Below, one piece after another: positions 1 to 7,751 of a DNA stretch of 47,003 bases; position 1 is the stretch's first letter, and each line of letters starts with the position of its first letter. The position numbers and the translations under genes are program-made. The notes under the pieces are model-generated. The model saw only the letters and a program-made list of their open reading frames with translations. It did no database searches and was not told the DNA's origin. Origin of the DNA: an uncultured Thermotogae bacterium (GTDB taxonomy: Bacteria > Thermotogota > Thermotogae > Mesoaciditogales > Mesoaciditogaceae); assembly GCA_913056255.1 (NCBI GenBank), contig CAJXLN010000011.1:1-47003 (forward strand). Direction: 5' to 3'.

Positions 1-45
1 GATAAACGAGCGATTCGGTCTTGATAAGGCTTCGAAAAAAATTCC
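1..45 (+). repeat. 45-bp dispersed repeat, copy A
   Basis: The first 45 bases match positions 30623-30667 in the same orientation with a single substitution (c versus a at base 7). Both copies contain GCGATTCGGTCTTGATAAGG and end in a run of A before ATTCC; similarity stops after that. The copy may continue to the left of the window. Both sit in intergenic DNA. No transposase is visible near either copy, so the nature of the element (IS end, small interspersed repeat or RNA-gene part) is unknown. Confidence 0.85.
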
Positions 46-159
46 TCATCGCTTGCAAAGCGAAAAAAGATTTAGATCTCAAAGTTATATTGATACTGTT
101 ACCTTATAATCCCAAATGGTTGGACACTTTATACAATATTTTTGGTTTTTGGGCAATGT

Positions 160-627
160 CTACACGATTTTTGCCACAATTTCGCAGACTTTTTCAAGAA
201 ATAGTTTGTCTTTTTCAGTAAAGGGCTCTATTTTATGGGAGTCTATGTCAAGTTCACCGACTATTTCTCCATTTTTGAGAATTGGTACCACTATTTCAGA
301 TTTTACTTTCGGGCTGCAAGAAAGGTAGTTTGTCTCTTTTGACACATCTTGTACCACAAAGACATCTTTCATTTCTGCAGCTTGACCGCATATTCCATCT
401 CCAAATTTTATTTTCACATGTTCTGTTGGCTCACCAACAAATGGTCCAAGAACAAGTTCATTCTTTTCAGTATTGCCAACGAAATAGAACCCTACCCAGT
501 CATAGTGATCAACGTTATTTTTGAGAAGCTCACATATGGACTTTAATTTTTCGTATTCGTTTTGAAAGTCATTGATGATTTCATTGACACGACTTAAGAG
601 CAAATCAAAATCCACATTTTTACTCAT
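160..627 (-). CDS. msrC: Free methionine-(R)-sulfoxide reductase, GAF family (fRMsr)
   Basis: A 155-residue cytoplasmic single GAF-domain protein of the fRMsr/YebR family, which reduces free methionine-R-sulfoxide in oxidative stress defence. Family hallmarks are visible: DWVGFYF (43-49), LVLGPFVGEP (59-67), GDGICGQA (77-83), and SEIVVPI followed by GELDIDS near residues 110-130. Cys80 and Cys104 keep the 24-residue spacing of E. coli Cys94 and Cys118 (the latter catalytic). The position of E. coli Cys84, the usual resolving cysteine, is His70 here, so recycling may differ. The ATG lies 3 bp after the stop of the upstream MFS gene, with AAAGGAG overlapping that gene's end, so the two are probably co-transcribed. 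Coupling to a transporter suggests amino-acid or oxidant handling, but this is inference. Confidence 0.85.
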   Translation of the reverse strand: MSKNVDFDLLLSRVNEIINDFQNEYEKLKSICELLKNNVDHYDWVGFYFVGNTEKNELVLGPFVGEPTEHVKIKFGDGICGQAAEMKDVFVVQDVSKETNYLSCSPKVKSEIVVPILKNGEIVGELDIDSHKIEPFTEKDKLFLEKVCEIVAKIV

Positions 628-630
628 TTT

Positions 631-1761
631 TCATCGTACTCCTTTCTTCAATATTGGAATGATCATCATCATCTCAAGAACGATGAGTAGCGGGATCACG
701 ACGAATCCCCAAAAAATACCGCCCACGTTTGCAACTTGTCCAATAAGCCACTGCGAGATCGATGCTCCCACACCGACAAATAGCACAAAAATTCCCATAA
801 GGTTGCCTATCCTTCCTCCTGCTCGATTGACCAGCATAGCCTGTATGGTTGGATAAGTACTCGCAAAAGATAAACCACTCAGGAATACAAATATGATCGA
901 AAGCCAAATGTTTAGAGTTAGCATAGAGGCTACGGCTGAAATGAGAGAAGAAACGACGATGGCAAAGAGCCATATTTCTTCTTTTATTTTCAGAAAACTC
1001 GCGGCGTACCTTCCAACAAACATTCCCATCCAGAACACAGATGAGCTGATGGCCGCCATCGTAATGCTCATTCCATGGCCACGGACTAGAAGTGTACTGA
1101 TCCAGGAAGAATACCCAACTTCGTATCCGACGTAGATCATTATCAAAATGTTGATCACAAGAATAGAAGGAGAGAAAATCAGCTTCAAGTTAAGTTTTTC
1201 TTCTTCAACCATTTTGGGCTCTTTCAGACGAAATGAAAATACGAACGCGATCAAAGCAAAAAGAGCTTCAAAGAGGTACACGGCTCGCCAACCAAATCCG
1301 ATCTTCATGAATGCCGAGACTAAAAATGGACTGATAAGAGCTCCAAGAGCGAAAAGAGAATTGACACGGTTTAGTAGATTTGAAGCCATTTCTTTTGCTT
1401 CAGAGCCCACCAACGATCCAACACCAACTTCTATAAAGCCAGCACCAACGTTCGCTAGCATGTCTGCCATTGCTATCTCAAAAAAATTATCGCTGAATGC
1501 GAACATGATGGCACCGATTATCATGAAGAAGGCTCCTGCCATCGCTATACGCTTAAGTCCTGTTATGTGGGCGAAGATCGCGCATAACAATGATCCGACA
1601 ACGTATCCTGCTGTTCCAATGATCAGAAGATATCCACCGTGCAGATAATCGATTGAAAGATCAGTCAAAACTTTTGGAAAGGCGCTTGATAAGATCATCA
1701 CGAAAAATCCAAAGGCAAAAAATGCAAAGTACGAATACAATTTCAAATCTTTTGAAATCAT
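631..1761 (-). CDS. Major facilitator superfamily transporter
   Basis: A 376-residue hydrophobic protein with about twelve predicted membrane segments, arranged as two six-helix halves split by a charged loop around residues 183-192 (RLKEPKMVEEEKLN). The first half shows the MFS pattern, with a short basic loop after helix 2-3 (AHITGLKRIAMAG) corresponding to the G-x3-D-R-x-G-R motif in degenerate form. The size is at the short end for MFS. The ATG is well supported by AAGGTGGTG four bases upstream. It is followed immediately by the fRMsr gene. Substrate is not recognisable; sugar or drug-type MFS members have this size. Membrane location is certain, function is only class-level. Confidence 0.85.
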   Translation of the reverse strand: MISKDLKLYSYFAFFAFGFFVMILSSAFPKVLTDLSIDYLHGGYLLIIGTAGYVVGSLLCAIFAHITGLKRIAMAGAFFMIIGAIMFAFSDNFFEIAMADMLANVGAGFIEVGVGSLVGSEAKEMASNLLNRVNSLFALGALISPFLVSAFMKIGFGWRAVYLFEALFALIAFVFSFRLKEPKMVEEEKLNLKLIFSPSILVINILIMIYVGYEVGYSSWISTLLVRGHGMSITMAAISSSVFWMGMFVGRYAASFLKIKEEIWLFAIVVSSLISAVASMLTLNIWLSIIFVFLSGLSFASTYPTIQAMLVNRAGGRIGNLMGIFVLFVGVGASISQWLIGQVANVGGIFWGFVVIPLLIVLEMMMIIPILKKGVR

Positions 1762-1841
1762 TTCACACCACCTTGTATACTCAATTTCTTCAACTCAAGT
1801 GCATGTCAACTTGACTACTTGTAAAAAGCCATTAAAATCAC

Positions 1842-1873
1842 ATCCCTTTACAAATAGTAAAGGGATTCTTTTT
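1842..1873 (+). terminator. Hairpin with T-tract, orphan
   Basis: A perfect 10-bp stem (ATCCCTTTAC with GTAAAGGGAT), 5-base loop AAATA, then TCTTTTTG. It looks like a plus-strand intrinsic terminator, but no plus-strand gene ends before it. It may protect the minus-strand MFS promoter region from readthrough or be a leftover of a lost gene. Confidence 0.6.
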
Positions 1874-2052
1874 GATGAACAACTGTATAAGATCAATTCA
1901 ATACGTTGAACACTTTACCATGAAAGTGGCGGAAAAGCTATATAATGGGTCTGTACACTTCATGCTCTCTGTGCACAATCTGAATTTCACGATCAAATAT
2001 GCGAAATGGTCCTTGAATATGTTAGAGCATAATCGGGTGGTAAACTATCCTC

Positions 2053-2075
2053 CCTTCACTTCGTTGAAGTGGGGG
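2053..2075. repeat. Hairpin resembling an IS200/IS605 end
   Basis: A 10-bp stem (CCTTCACTTC with GAAGTGGGGG, two G-T pairs) closed by a GTT loop, in the context ACTATCC before it and CATTTCACTCC after it. Short CACTTCGTTGAAGTGGGG hairpins of this kind are typical of the ends of IS200/IS605 elements and TnpB guide RNAs. No tnpA or tnpB reading frame survives nearby, so this would be a remnant. From base 1762 to 2250 I find no gene: only the hairpins and repeat listed here. A 78-codon frame at 1872-2108 resembles nothing I know. Confidence 0.5.
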
Positions 2076-2140
2076 CATTTCACTCCTTCGCCTCATTTTT
2101 TCCATTGATAATGATTATTTGCTATTGTACATATTTTATA

Positions 2141-2184
2141 CCCTACTTCGTTGAGGATGGAAACTTCTGATAATTATGTAAAAA
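2141..2184 (+). repeat. Dispersed repeat, copy A, followed by hairpin
   Basis: The segment around TCGTTGAGGATGGAAACTTC and TAATTATGT matches 38821-38869 with few differences. It is followed at 2191-2205 by a 6-bp hairpin (CCCTGA-ATT-TCAGGG) and CGGGG, another shape common at IS200/IS605-like termini. Together with the hairpin at 2053-2075 this suggests an eroded mobile element. Confidence 0.6.
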
Positions 2185-2250
2185 CCCTCTCCCTGAATTT
2201 CAGGGCGGGGTATAAAAGAGAAAACAGATCGATTTACTATTTTATTTAAC

Positions 2251-2696
2251 TTATGATTTTTTGTTCAAATTTAATCCTGCTTCGTCGGCAATTTTCTTGG
2301 CAATGCTTTTAACATCTTCTTCATCAAAATCAAGAGTTGGCACTTTTTTAACTCCCATTTCACTTATCGTGTAGTCGCAGTCCACTTTAACTCCACGCTG
2401 TTCCATAATTTTGGAGACGCATTTATTTGCACACCCATTTATCGCTATTACGTGCCTTGCATTTTTACCAATATTTATTTACATGAGGCTCTGAGCCTGC
2501 ACCTACTGCCGCAGTGCAACACATGCGAGCATCTACACTTCTGTTAATAAGTTCTCTTGCTACCTGATTTCCTACCTGTCCAACACTTGCAGCGCCGTCG
2601 CATGCAAAAATAATATCAAGATTAGTTGTTTCCTTAATACAGGAAGACAACAAATTCCAGTTCTTGTTTCCTGAAACTTCTTTTTTGCTCTTCCAT
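2251..2696 (-). pseudogene. DGC-domain putative zinc-binding protein, frameshifted
   Basis: Conceptual translation on the minus strand joins three frames into one DGC-domain protein (putative zinc-binding, PF08859 type). A start ATG at 2696 has a strong site (AAAGGAGG) upstream. The first frame runs MEEQK and shifts at a run of six A; the second carries IIFACDGAASVGQVGNQVAR and MCCTAAVGAG; the third, after one extra A in a GTAAATAAATATTGG context, carries ARHVIAINGCANKCVSKIM and YTISEMGVKKV, ending in KKS and TAA at 2251. The paired cysteines of the family (FACDGA, MCC, INGCANKC) are all still present. Two single-base shifts, both in A-rich runs, mean recent decay or sequencing error. Function in the family is poorly known; genes of this type often sit with permeases or thioredoxins. 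Confidence 0.8.
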
Positions 2697-2700
2697 GTTA

Positions 2701-2820
2701 TTAACCTCCTTTTTCTTTGAGTAACTCCTTAACAGCATTGATTGCTTCCTTTCTCGATATATTTCTTATATCGATTTTAAGATGTTTCGTTTTATCTTTG
2801 GCTCTTTCAAATACTCATCT
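2701..2820 (-). pseudogene. 3' remnant of an unidentified gene
   Basis: A minus-strand frame ending TAA at 2701, inside the ribosome site of the DGC pseudogene, reads KHLKIDIRNISRKEAIN then AVKELLKEKGG. Its composition is coding-like. Upstream of about 2815 the same strand shows further readable pieces in other frames (CIAKIKDEYLKE; SILFPKIVQKQKGEVSFL) broken by stops up to about 2990. This looks like a decayed gene that once preceded the DGC gene. I cannot name it. The rest, 2990-3183, shows nothing but the inverted repeat listed separately. Confidence 0.35.
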
Positions 2821-3031
2821 TTAATCTTAGCAATACATCTATCCCCTTCTCTCTTTGACTCTCAACTTAAGAAGCTGACTTCGCCTTTTTGTTTTTGTAC
2901 AATCTTTGGGAATAGTATAGATTTTTTTTTAAAATCGGTCTCGAAAAATCTTCTTCAGGTTCAACAGCAGGCTAAAGAATATCTTTTCCTGTTCTTCTCA
3001 TAGCAATATTTAAAAAATTCAATAGAGCAAA

Positions 3032-3074
3032 TTGCCTCATCAAAATTTATATGAAATCTTTAAAAATGAGGCAA
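3032..3074. repeat. 9-bp inverted repeat with A/T-rich loop
   Basis: TTGCCTCAT at 3032-3040 pairs perfectly with ATGAGGCAA at 3066-3074 across a 25-base A/T-rich loop. It has no T-tract and lies in the decayed zone. It could be an operator or a mobile-element remnant. Confidence 0.4.
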
Positions 3075-3183
3075 CGCGCTGAATAAGTCTCAAGAGATGG
3101 TTTCATATCCCATAATAACTTCAGCATAATTTGGGTGAGTGAACAGACATCCTTTTTTGCTATTTGTGCTATTTGTAGGTTGG

Positions 3184-3217
3184 AAAAAACGGAACAATAA
3201 ATAACATATTGCTCCGT
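3184..3217 (-). terminator. Intrinsic terminator of the SDR gene
   Basis: On the minus strand, ACGGAGCAATA pairs with TATTGTTCCGT (one G-T pair) around a 7-base loop and is followed by TTTTTCC. It lies about 20 bases beyond the SDR stop codon. Confidence 0.85.
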
Positions 3218-3237
3218 ATTAATCTTTCTCGCATGTT

Positions 3238-4026
3238 TTATACACTTTTTATAAAGCCACCGTCAATTGGTAGAGATATCCCCGTTATATACGATGCTTT
3301 TTCAGAGGCAAGAAATGCCACAGCAGATGCATATTCTTCTACTGTTCCTATCCTATTCATTGGAATTTGGTCAACTATTGATTTTTTAGCTTCTTCAATT
3401 GTGATTCCATTTCTTGCTGCACTTTTCTCAAGAATGTTTTTTACACGATTTGTCATTGTATAACCTGGCAATACAGCATTGGCAGTGATGTTGAATGGTG
3501 CAAGTATATTGGAGACGGATTTGATGAATGTGATTACCCCTGCTCGAGATACGTTGGAAAGAATAAGGTTATCTAAGGGTTGTTTTACACTGATGGAGGT
3601 GGATGCAATAATTCTTCCCCATCTATTCTTTTTCATATGTGGAACGGTTGCGTACACTGCGTAGATCGTACTCATTAAATTGAGTTGTATAGCCTTTTGA
3701 TAATCTTCTGGTGTAAAGTCAAAAAATGTACCCGAAGGAGGTCCACCTGCATTGGCGAACAAAATATGTATTGTACCAAATTTTTCAATTGTTTCTCTAA
3801 CAAGCTTTTCTACATCTTCTTTTTTCGTTACATCTCCCTGTACAGTGAGAATCTCTTTTTTTGTTTTATCTTCTATCTCCTCTTTTGCTTTTAGAAGATT
3901 TTCTTTATTTCTTGAAAAGATTGAGACATTGGCACCTTCTTCTGCAAATTTTTCTGCTACTGCTTTACCAAGCCCCTTACTCCCTGCCATTACTATGGCA
4001 ACCTTTTTTTTAAGAGCTAAATCCAT
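3238..4026 (-). CDS. Atypical short-chain dehydrogenase/reductase
   Basis: A 262-residue Rossmann-fold SDR. The nucleotide-binding turn AGSKGLGKA (14-22) and NAGGPPSG (92-99) are clear. The family Ser (within ASTSISVKQP, 141-150) is present, but the YxxxK catalytic pair is SxxxR (Ser157, Arg161 in LSNVSRAG). That replacement, with NAGGPP and SVKQP, recalls an SDR subgroup often annotated as 3-oxoacyl-ACP reductase without proof. The start at 4026 is chosen because AAGGAGGTG lies 6 bases before it; an upstream in-frame ATG at 4059 would put the ribosome site inside the gene. It has its own promoter and terminator, so is monocistronic. Substrate unknown; classical SDR chemistry is doubtful. Confidence 0.8.
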   Translation of the reverse strand: MDLALKKKVAIVMAGSKGLGKAVAEKFAEEGANVSIFSRNKENLLKAKEEIEDKTKKEILTVQGDVTKKEDVEKLVRETIEKFGTIHILFANAGGPPSGTFFDFTPEDYQKAIQLNLMSTIYAVYATVPHMKKNRWGRIIASTSISVKQPLDNLILSNVSRAGVITFIKSVSNILAPFNITANAVLPGYTMTNRVKNILEKSAARNGITIEEAKKSIVDQIPMNRIGTVEEYASAVAFLASEKASYITGISLPIDGGFIKSV

Positions 4027-4074
4027 ATCCTTCACCTCCTTGAATTTGGTGATTCCCAAAGCTCTCTACCACTT

Positions 4075-4102
4075 AGCATACCAAAATTAAAAGTTTTGTC
4101 AA
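4075..4102 (-). promoter_or_regulatory. Promoter of the SDR gene
   Basis: Minus strand TTGACA (4097-4102), 16-bp spacer, TATGCT (4075-4080), about 50 bases before the SDR ATG. The -35 box is a perfect match; the -10 matches four of six. Confidence 0.6.
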
Positions 4103-4132
4103 AGAGACAGATATTTAAAGAGACAGATATTT
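4101..4132. repeat. Perfect tandem 16-bp repeat at the SDR promoter
   Basis: AAAGAGACAGATATTT occurs twice head-to-tail with no gap or mismatch (4101-4116 and 4117-4132). The first copy overlaps the -35 box of the minus-strand promoter by two bases and the second extends upstream, the position expected for an activator site. From 4133 to 4631 no gene is evident; there is a 16-bp near-palindrome of TATAATT/AATTATA at 4416-4431 in very A/T-rich DNA. Confidence 0.7.
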
Positions 4133-4631
4133 GTAATCTATGTTCACCTTTGAATGAGACAAACTTAGAGTGGTCTTCACTTACTGAAGAGAAATCTAAA
4201 CCATAAGGGCAAGATACGAGGAGCATCTTCTATTTTTAGTGATTTTCAGATATCATAGACTATCCAAAGATCTGAATGGGAAAATTATAGGTGGTCATTG
4301 AAAAAGGCAAGCAAACTCAACATCAGTAGTGATTTTTCTTTGTAACAAAAAAAGTTGTCTCTCATTCTTGCCCAATGAAATATACTAAAACTGTAAAAAA
4401 ATAGATAAATAATGGTATAATTAGAATTATAATACTTAAAACACAAAGATGGAAATTCAAAGCTGCGATAGAAAATTTCTTTAAATGCACAGTAAAAGAT
4501 AAACTTGAGAAAATATCTTTAAAGCAATCCATAGGAACTGCTTTTCACTTTGATATAGCCAGTTAGACGTGTATTTGAGGAGTTTAAATTGGAAATTTCA
4601 CGGTTTGATACACTTGTTTAAACCCTAAAAA

Positions 4632-4659
4632 TTGGATTTTAAAGTTAATTTGGTATATG
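4632..4659 (+). promoter_or_regulatory. Candidate promoter of the pilin-like operon
   Basis: TTGGAT (4632-4637), 16-bp spacer, TATATG (4654-4659), about 30 bases before the first pilin-like gene. Plausible by position and A/T-rich upstream DNA; neither box is perfect. Confidence 0.45.
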
Positions 4660-4690
4660 ATAAAAAGTGTAAGAAGGGAGATGAGAAGTC

Positions 4691-6733
4691 GTGAAAAAGG
4701 GTTACCTCTTGACAACTGTGATCGTCTTTCTTGTGGCCGTCGCGGTTCTTACAGGAGTGGTCATGACTTACATCTCGAACACGATAAATCTGAGGGCGGA
4801 CAAAGAGAGGTTGCTGATGGCCTCCCAGGCCTCTATGAGTGGCCTTCAGATGGGAACATCGTACCTCGCACATTTCGCAAATTCGATCGGTGGTTTTTCC
4901 CTCGATTTCACGAGTCCTGCCGCTACCTCATTTTCTTCCGTTCCATGGCTTCAGACAACGAACTCAAACAATTATTTCAATTCGATATACTCATCAGTTG
5001 ACGGAAAGGCATGGAAAACGGCATTTACTTATTTGGCTACGGATGAAAAGATTTTGTGGCTCAACAAGATCCCCGCCGTTGAGAGCTTTTTCGAATCGCT
5101 TAAGGCTTCCGGGACGATCGATTCAATTCCTGACGTTGTGATCATCCAGACCTACGTGGGCAACACAAATACAAGCAGCGCTTACAGGTACCTGACCGTT
5201 TCGCACGCCATTGTCGGCGGGAAGGATGCCTATTCGAGCGGGTTTGTCATGGGAAATTTTCTGAACAAGTACGTTTACTTCACGGACGAAGAGCCATCAA
5301 ACATATACTTTACTTCCCAAGATCTTTTGGACGGACCGTCGAGATCCAACGATACGATAAACATAGAGGGCGATCCGGTATTCGATGGCTTCTCACAGGC
5401 AGCCGGATACAATATCGTATCCGGAAATCCGCGATTTTTAAGCGGACGCGAGGTTCTTTCTTCTGCCGATATAGCTTCCATGAACATGTCCAAGATAGCC
5501 TCCGATTACTCGGCTCAGATAGATTCAGAAGTGGCCTCACCCTCTTACGTGAAGAACTCAGGGGTAACAGCAACCCCATTAGGACTCGATCTTTCCGTGG
5601 TCCAAAACTTTCTCAAGCATATGTTTATCAACGATTTTGAGAACTGGTTGAACTGGTTGAACTCGTGGTCTTGGGTCAGGTATGATTTTTCAAGCCTACC
5701 GACCGTGATACAGAACGATTACAACAACGTTCTCGCCTCGATAGATGGGATACCCTCATTAAAGGTAACCTTCTCGAGAGGCCAGGGCGGCAATTCGGCT
5801 CCCACGATAACCGTTTATTACGGAATAGACACAAGCAACGCGTTCAACGCGGTCAACGCGCTAAAATATCTTCAAACTGACATTCAGATGTATGAGAATA
5901 TCTTCCCGAATATCTTCCCTTTGCCGAATATCTTCCCTTTGAACTCCTATTTTTCAAATCTTCTCAACGTTTTGGAAAACGTTACGAAGCCCAACTGGAA
6001 CCAGGGAAAACTTTTCACTATAAAGCCGACGAAACCATCGGGATCCGTTCCGGGACCTTCCCAAATGGTGATAAACGGCCAGCCTGCCGCCGATCTTCTC
6101 GGACTCTCAAGCCCTAAGACCTTCGACTTCAACTTCAACGGAGTCATAAAGACCGATTCCGATCTTTACATAAGCGGTGAGAAAAACCCCAATGATAACA
6201 GCGACAAGACCGCTTACGTGTCTGGAAAGTACACGCTGTATTCGACGAAGAATGTTTACATCGAATCGAACATAGTCTACAGCGATGCCGACAAACTCTT
6301 AGGAGGGCACGGTCAAACCTCAAACACATGGTTATCATCAAAGGTATCTACATCGATGGTGACGGATTTAAGAAATTCAACAGACACAGATTTTTTGAAC
6401 ATAGTTGCGAACAACAACGTAACTTTGACAAACGAGGTGCCAAACAACACGAAGTTGATGGCAAGCATTTACGCGTTTACAGGACAGTTCGGCTATCAGG
6501 ACTATGATACATCGCCCAAGCCCAAGGGACAACTCTTCCTTTACGGTTCTTTGATGCAATACAAAAGGGGACCGGTAGGCACCTTCAACCCCTGGAACTA
6601 TAATATATCCACTGGTTTCTACAAATATTACGCCTACGACTGGAGGATAGTCGGAGGGCTTCCAGCGAACATGTACGGCACCCCTTCATCCAAGCACAAA
6701 GCGTTTTTACTGGCAGTCAGGACGGTGTTTTGA
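4691..6733 (+). CDS. Large type IV pilus PilX/GspK-like minor pilin
   Basis: A 680-residue protein starting MKKGYLLTTVIVFLVAVAV: a short basic leader, Gly4 and a hydrophobic helix, fitting a class III (prepilin peptidase) signal with cleavage before Tyr5. The fifth mature residue is Thr, not Glu, as in tip-type minor pilins of the PilX/GspK kind. The large extracellular part is Ser/Asn/Tyr-rich with no cysteine pattern or known domain I recognise; it contains a short internal repeat (NIFP three times near residues 402-416). GTG is used as start, with GGGAG about 11 bases upstream. The stop abuts the TTG of the next gene, so the three pilin-like genes form an operon. Role in pilus assembly or adhesion is inferred. 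At about 680 residues it is far larger than usual PilX or GspK. Confidence 0.7.
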   Translation: MKKGYLLTTVIVFLVAVAVLTGVVMTYISNTINLRADKERLLMASQASMSGLQMGTSYLAHFANSIGGFSLDFTSPAATSFSSVPWLQTTNSNNYFNSIYSSVDGKAWKTAFTYLATDEKILWLNKIPAVESFFESLKASGTIDSIPDVVIIQTYVGNTNTSSAYRYLTVSHAIVGGKDAYSSGFVMGNFLNKYVYFTDEEPSNIYFTSQDLLDGPSRSNDTINIEGDPVFDGFSQAAGYNIVSGNPRFLSGREVLSSADIASMNMSKIASDYSAQIDSEVASPSYVKNSGVTATPLGLDLSVVQNFLKHMFINDFENWLNWLNSWSWVRYDFSSLPTVIQNDYNNVLASIDGIPSLKVTFSRGQGGNSAPTITVYYGIDTSNAFNAVNALKYLQTDIQMYENIFPNIFPLPNIFPLNSYFSNLLNVLENVTKPNWNQGKLFTIKPTKPSGSVPGPSQMVINGQPAADLLGLSSPKTFDFNFNGVIKTDSDLYISGEKNPNDNSDKTAYVSGKYTLYSTKNVYIESNIVYSDADKLLGGHGQTSNTWLSSKVSTSMVTDLRNSTDTDFLNIVANNNVTLTNEVPNNTKLMASIYAFTGQFGYQDYDTSPKPKGQLFLYGSLMQYKRGPVGTFNPWNYNISTGFYKYYAYDWRIVGGLPANMYGTPSSKHKAFLLAVRTVF

Positions 6734-7246
6734 TTGAGAAGAGGATTCACTATAATTGAGCTTTTGATCTCGCTCGCGGTAGGGCTTATAGGACTTATGA
6801 TGATAATATTTGCCATGAACATATTTTACTCAACGACTCCGAAGATCCTGGCGAAGGTCAACCAGGCTTCGGATGCGATTCTTGTCAATGAGCTGATGCG
6901 CAGACAAATCGAAATGATGGGTCAGAGTATCTCGACTTTAAAGGTCGCTACTGACGGAAGATGGATATCTTTCAAGATAGAGGTTCCGTTCGGCCAGAAC
7001 GGAATCTATTACCAGCCATACACTCAGAATGCCACGATAACTATGGACGGGTCATCGATAGTAATGGCTTTCAAAAACGCGGACGATCCTTCTTCTGAAC
7101 CCAAGAGCTTCGTCATAGCCAAGAACATTGAGAATCTTTTCTTTTACCAACCGCAAAACGGGACCGTCAAGTACACGATAACGCTGAACAAAAACGGCGT
7201 GACTTCTAAGTACACTTCGGCCATCACGAGCATGAACCTGAGGTGA
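6734..7246 (+). CDS. Type IV pilin-like protein (PilW/GspJ-like)
   Basis: A 170-residue protein starting RRGFTIIELLISLAVGLIG: textbook prepilin signal with cleavage after Gly4, Phe at +1 and Glu at +5, then the N-terminal helix. The rest is a small globular domain ending in antiparallel-looking strands (SFVIAKNIENLFFY). The TTG start directly follows the previous TGA without its own strong ribosome site, so translational coupling is likely. Position between a PilX-like and a PilV-like gene fits a minor-pilin set that primes pilus or pseudopilus assembly. Type IV pilus and type II secretion cannot be told apart here because no ATPase, platform or secretin gene lies in the window. Confidence 0.8.
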   Translation: MRRGFTIIELLISLAVGLIGLMMIIFAMNIFYSTTPKILAKVNQASDAILVNELMRRQIEMMGQSISTLKVATDGRWISFKIEVPFGQNGIYYQPYTQNATITMDGSSIVMAFKNADDPSSEPKSFVIAKNIENLFFYQPQNGTVKYTITLNKNGVTSKYTSAITSMNLR

Positions 7247-7250
7247 AGAT

Positions 7251-7634
7251 GTGAAAAGCGGATCTCTTATAGTTGAGGCTTTGGTTACCATCTTTATAGT
7301 ATTCATAGGTGTGATAATGGTCATGACCATTATGTCGACGTCGATAGGAAAAAGCGACCAGAGCGTGTCGATGTCGAAATTGAACGATTTCGAAGACTAC
7401 GTTAGCCAGTACATTCTGAGACAGGGAATAGCCATGGACGCTTCGTCACTCGAAGCCTCGACCCCAGAAATAAACGATTTGTTCGTCGGGACTAACACTT
7501 CTTACATGAGGTTGGTGAGCATAACCGTCGAACCAACCTTGACACAGGCAGACATAACCGTAAGGCCCGTGAAGTTCGAAATCATTGCAGGAAGGGTCAA
7601 AAGAATCTACACCGTAATTCAGGGAAAGTATTGA
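7251..7634 (+). CDS. Type IV pilin-like protein (PilV/GspI-like)
   Basis: A 127-residue protein starting MKSGSLIVEALVTIFIVFIG: cleavage after Gly4 leaves Ser at +1 and Glu at +5, then a hydrophobic helix; the SLIVEALV pattern is typical of PilV/GspI minor pilins. The GTG start is preceded by GAGGTGA, which overlaps the stop of the previous gene. It is the last gene of the operon; a weak hairpin (AACAATCC/GGATTGTT, about 7677-7704) follows but lacks a good T-tract. Confidence 0.8.
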   Translation: MKSGSLIVEALVTIFIVFIGVIMVMTIMSTSIGKSDQSVSMSKLNDFEDYVSQYILRQGIAMDASSLEASTPEINDLFVGTNTSYMRLVSITVEPTLTQADITVRPVKFEIIAGRVKRIYTVIQGKY

Positions 7635-7751
7635 ACTCTTCACACTTTCATTTCGAAAAAGGTTTTCTTCCGTTTCAAACAATCCACCCGACTTACGGAT
7701 TGTTCTCGTTTCTCACAGAAAAAGCTAAAGAATCGATCGCTGAATTTGAAA

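Noticed and set aside
1811-1838. Plus-strand TTGACT and TAAAAT as a promoter
   Set aside because: Transcription would start inside the terminator hairpin at 1842-1866, and no gene follows.
1872-2108. A 78-codon plus-strand frame in the IS-like region
   Set aside because: No ribosome site, no similarity to TnpA/TnpB or another family, and it runs through the terminal hairpin.
4416-4431. TATAATT/AATTATA palindrome as an operator
   Set aside because: Very A/T-rich sequence makes such a palindrome likely by chance, and it is over 200 bases from any start codon.
5880-5945. CRISPR-like or satellite repeat
   Set aside because: The three GAATATCTTCCC copies are only an in-frame NIFP repeat in the pilin-like gene; there are no spacers.
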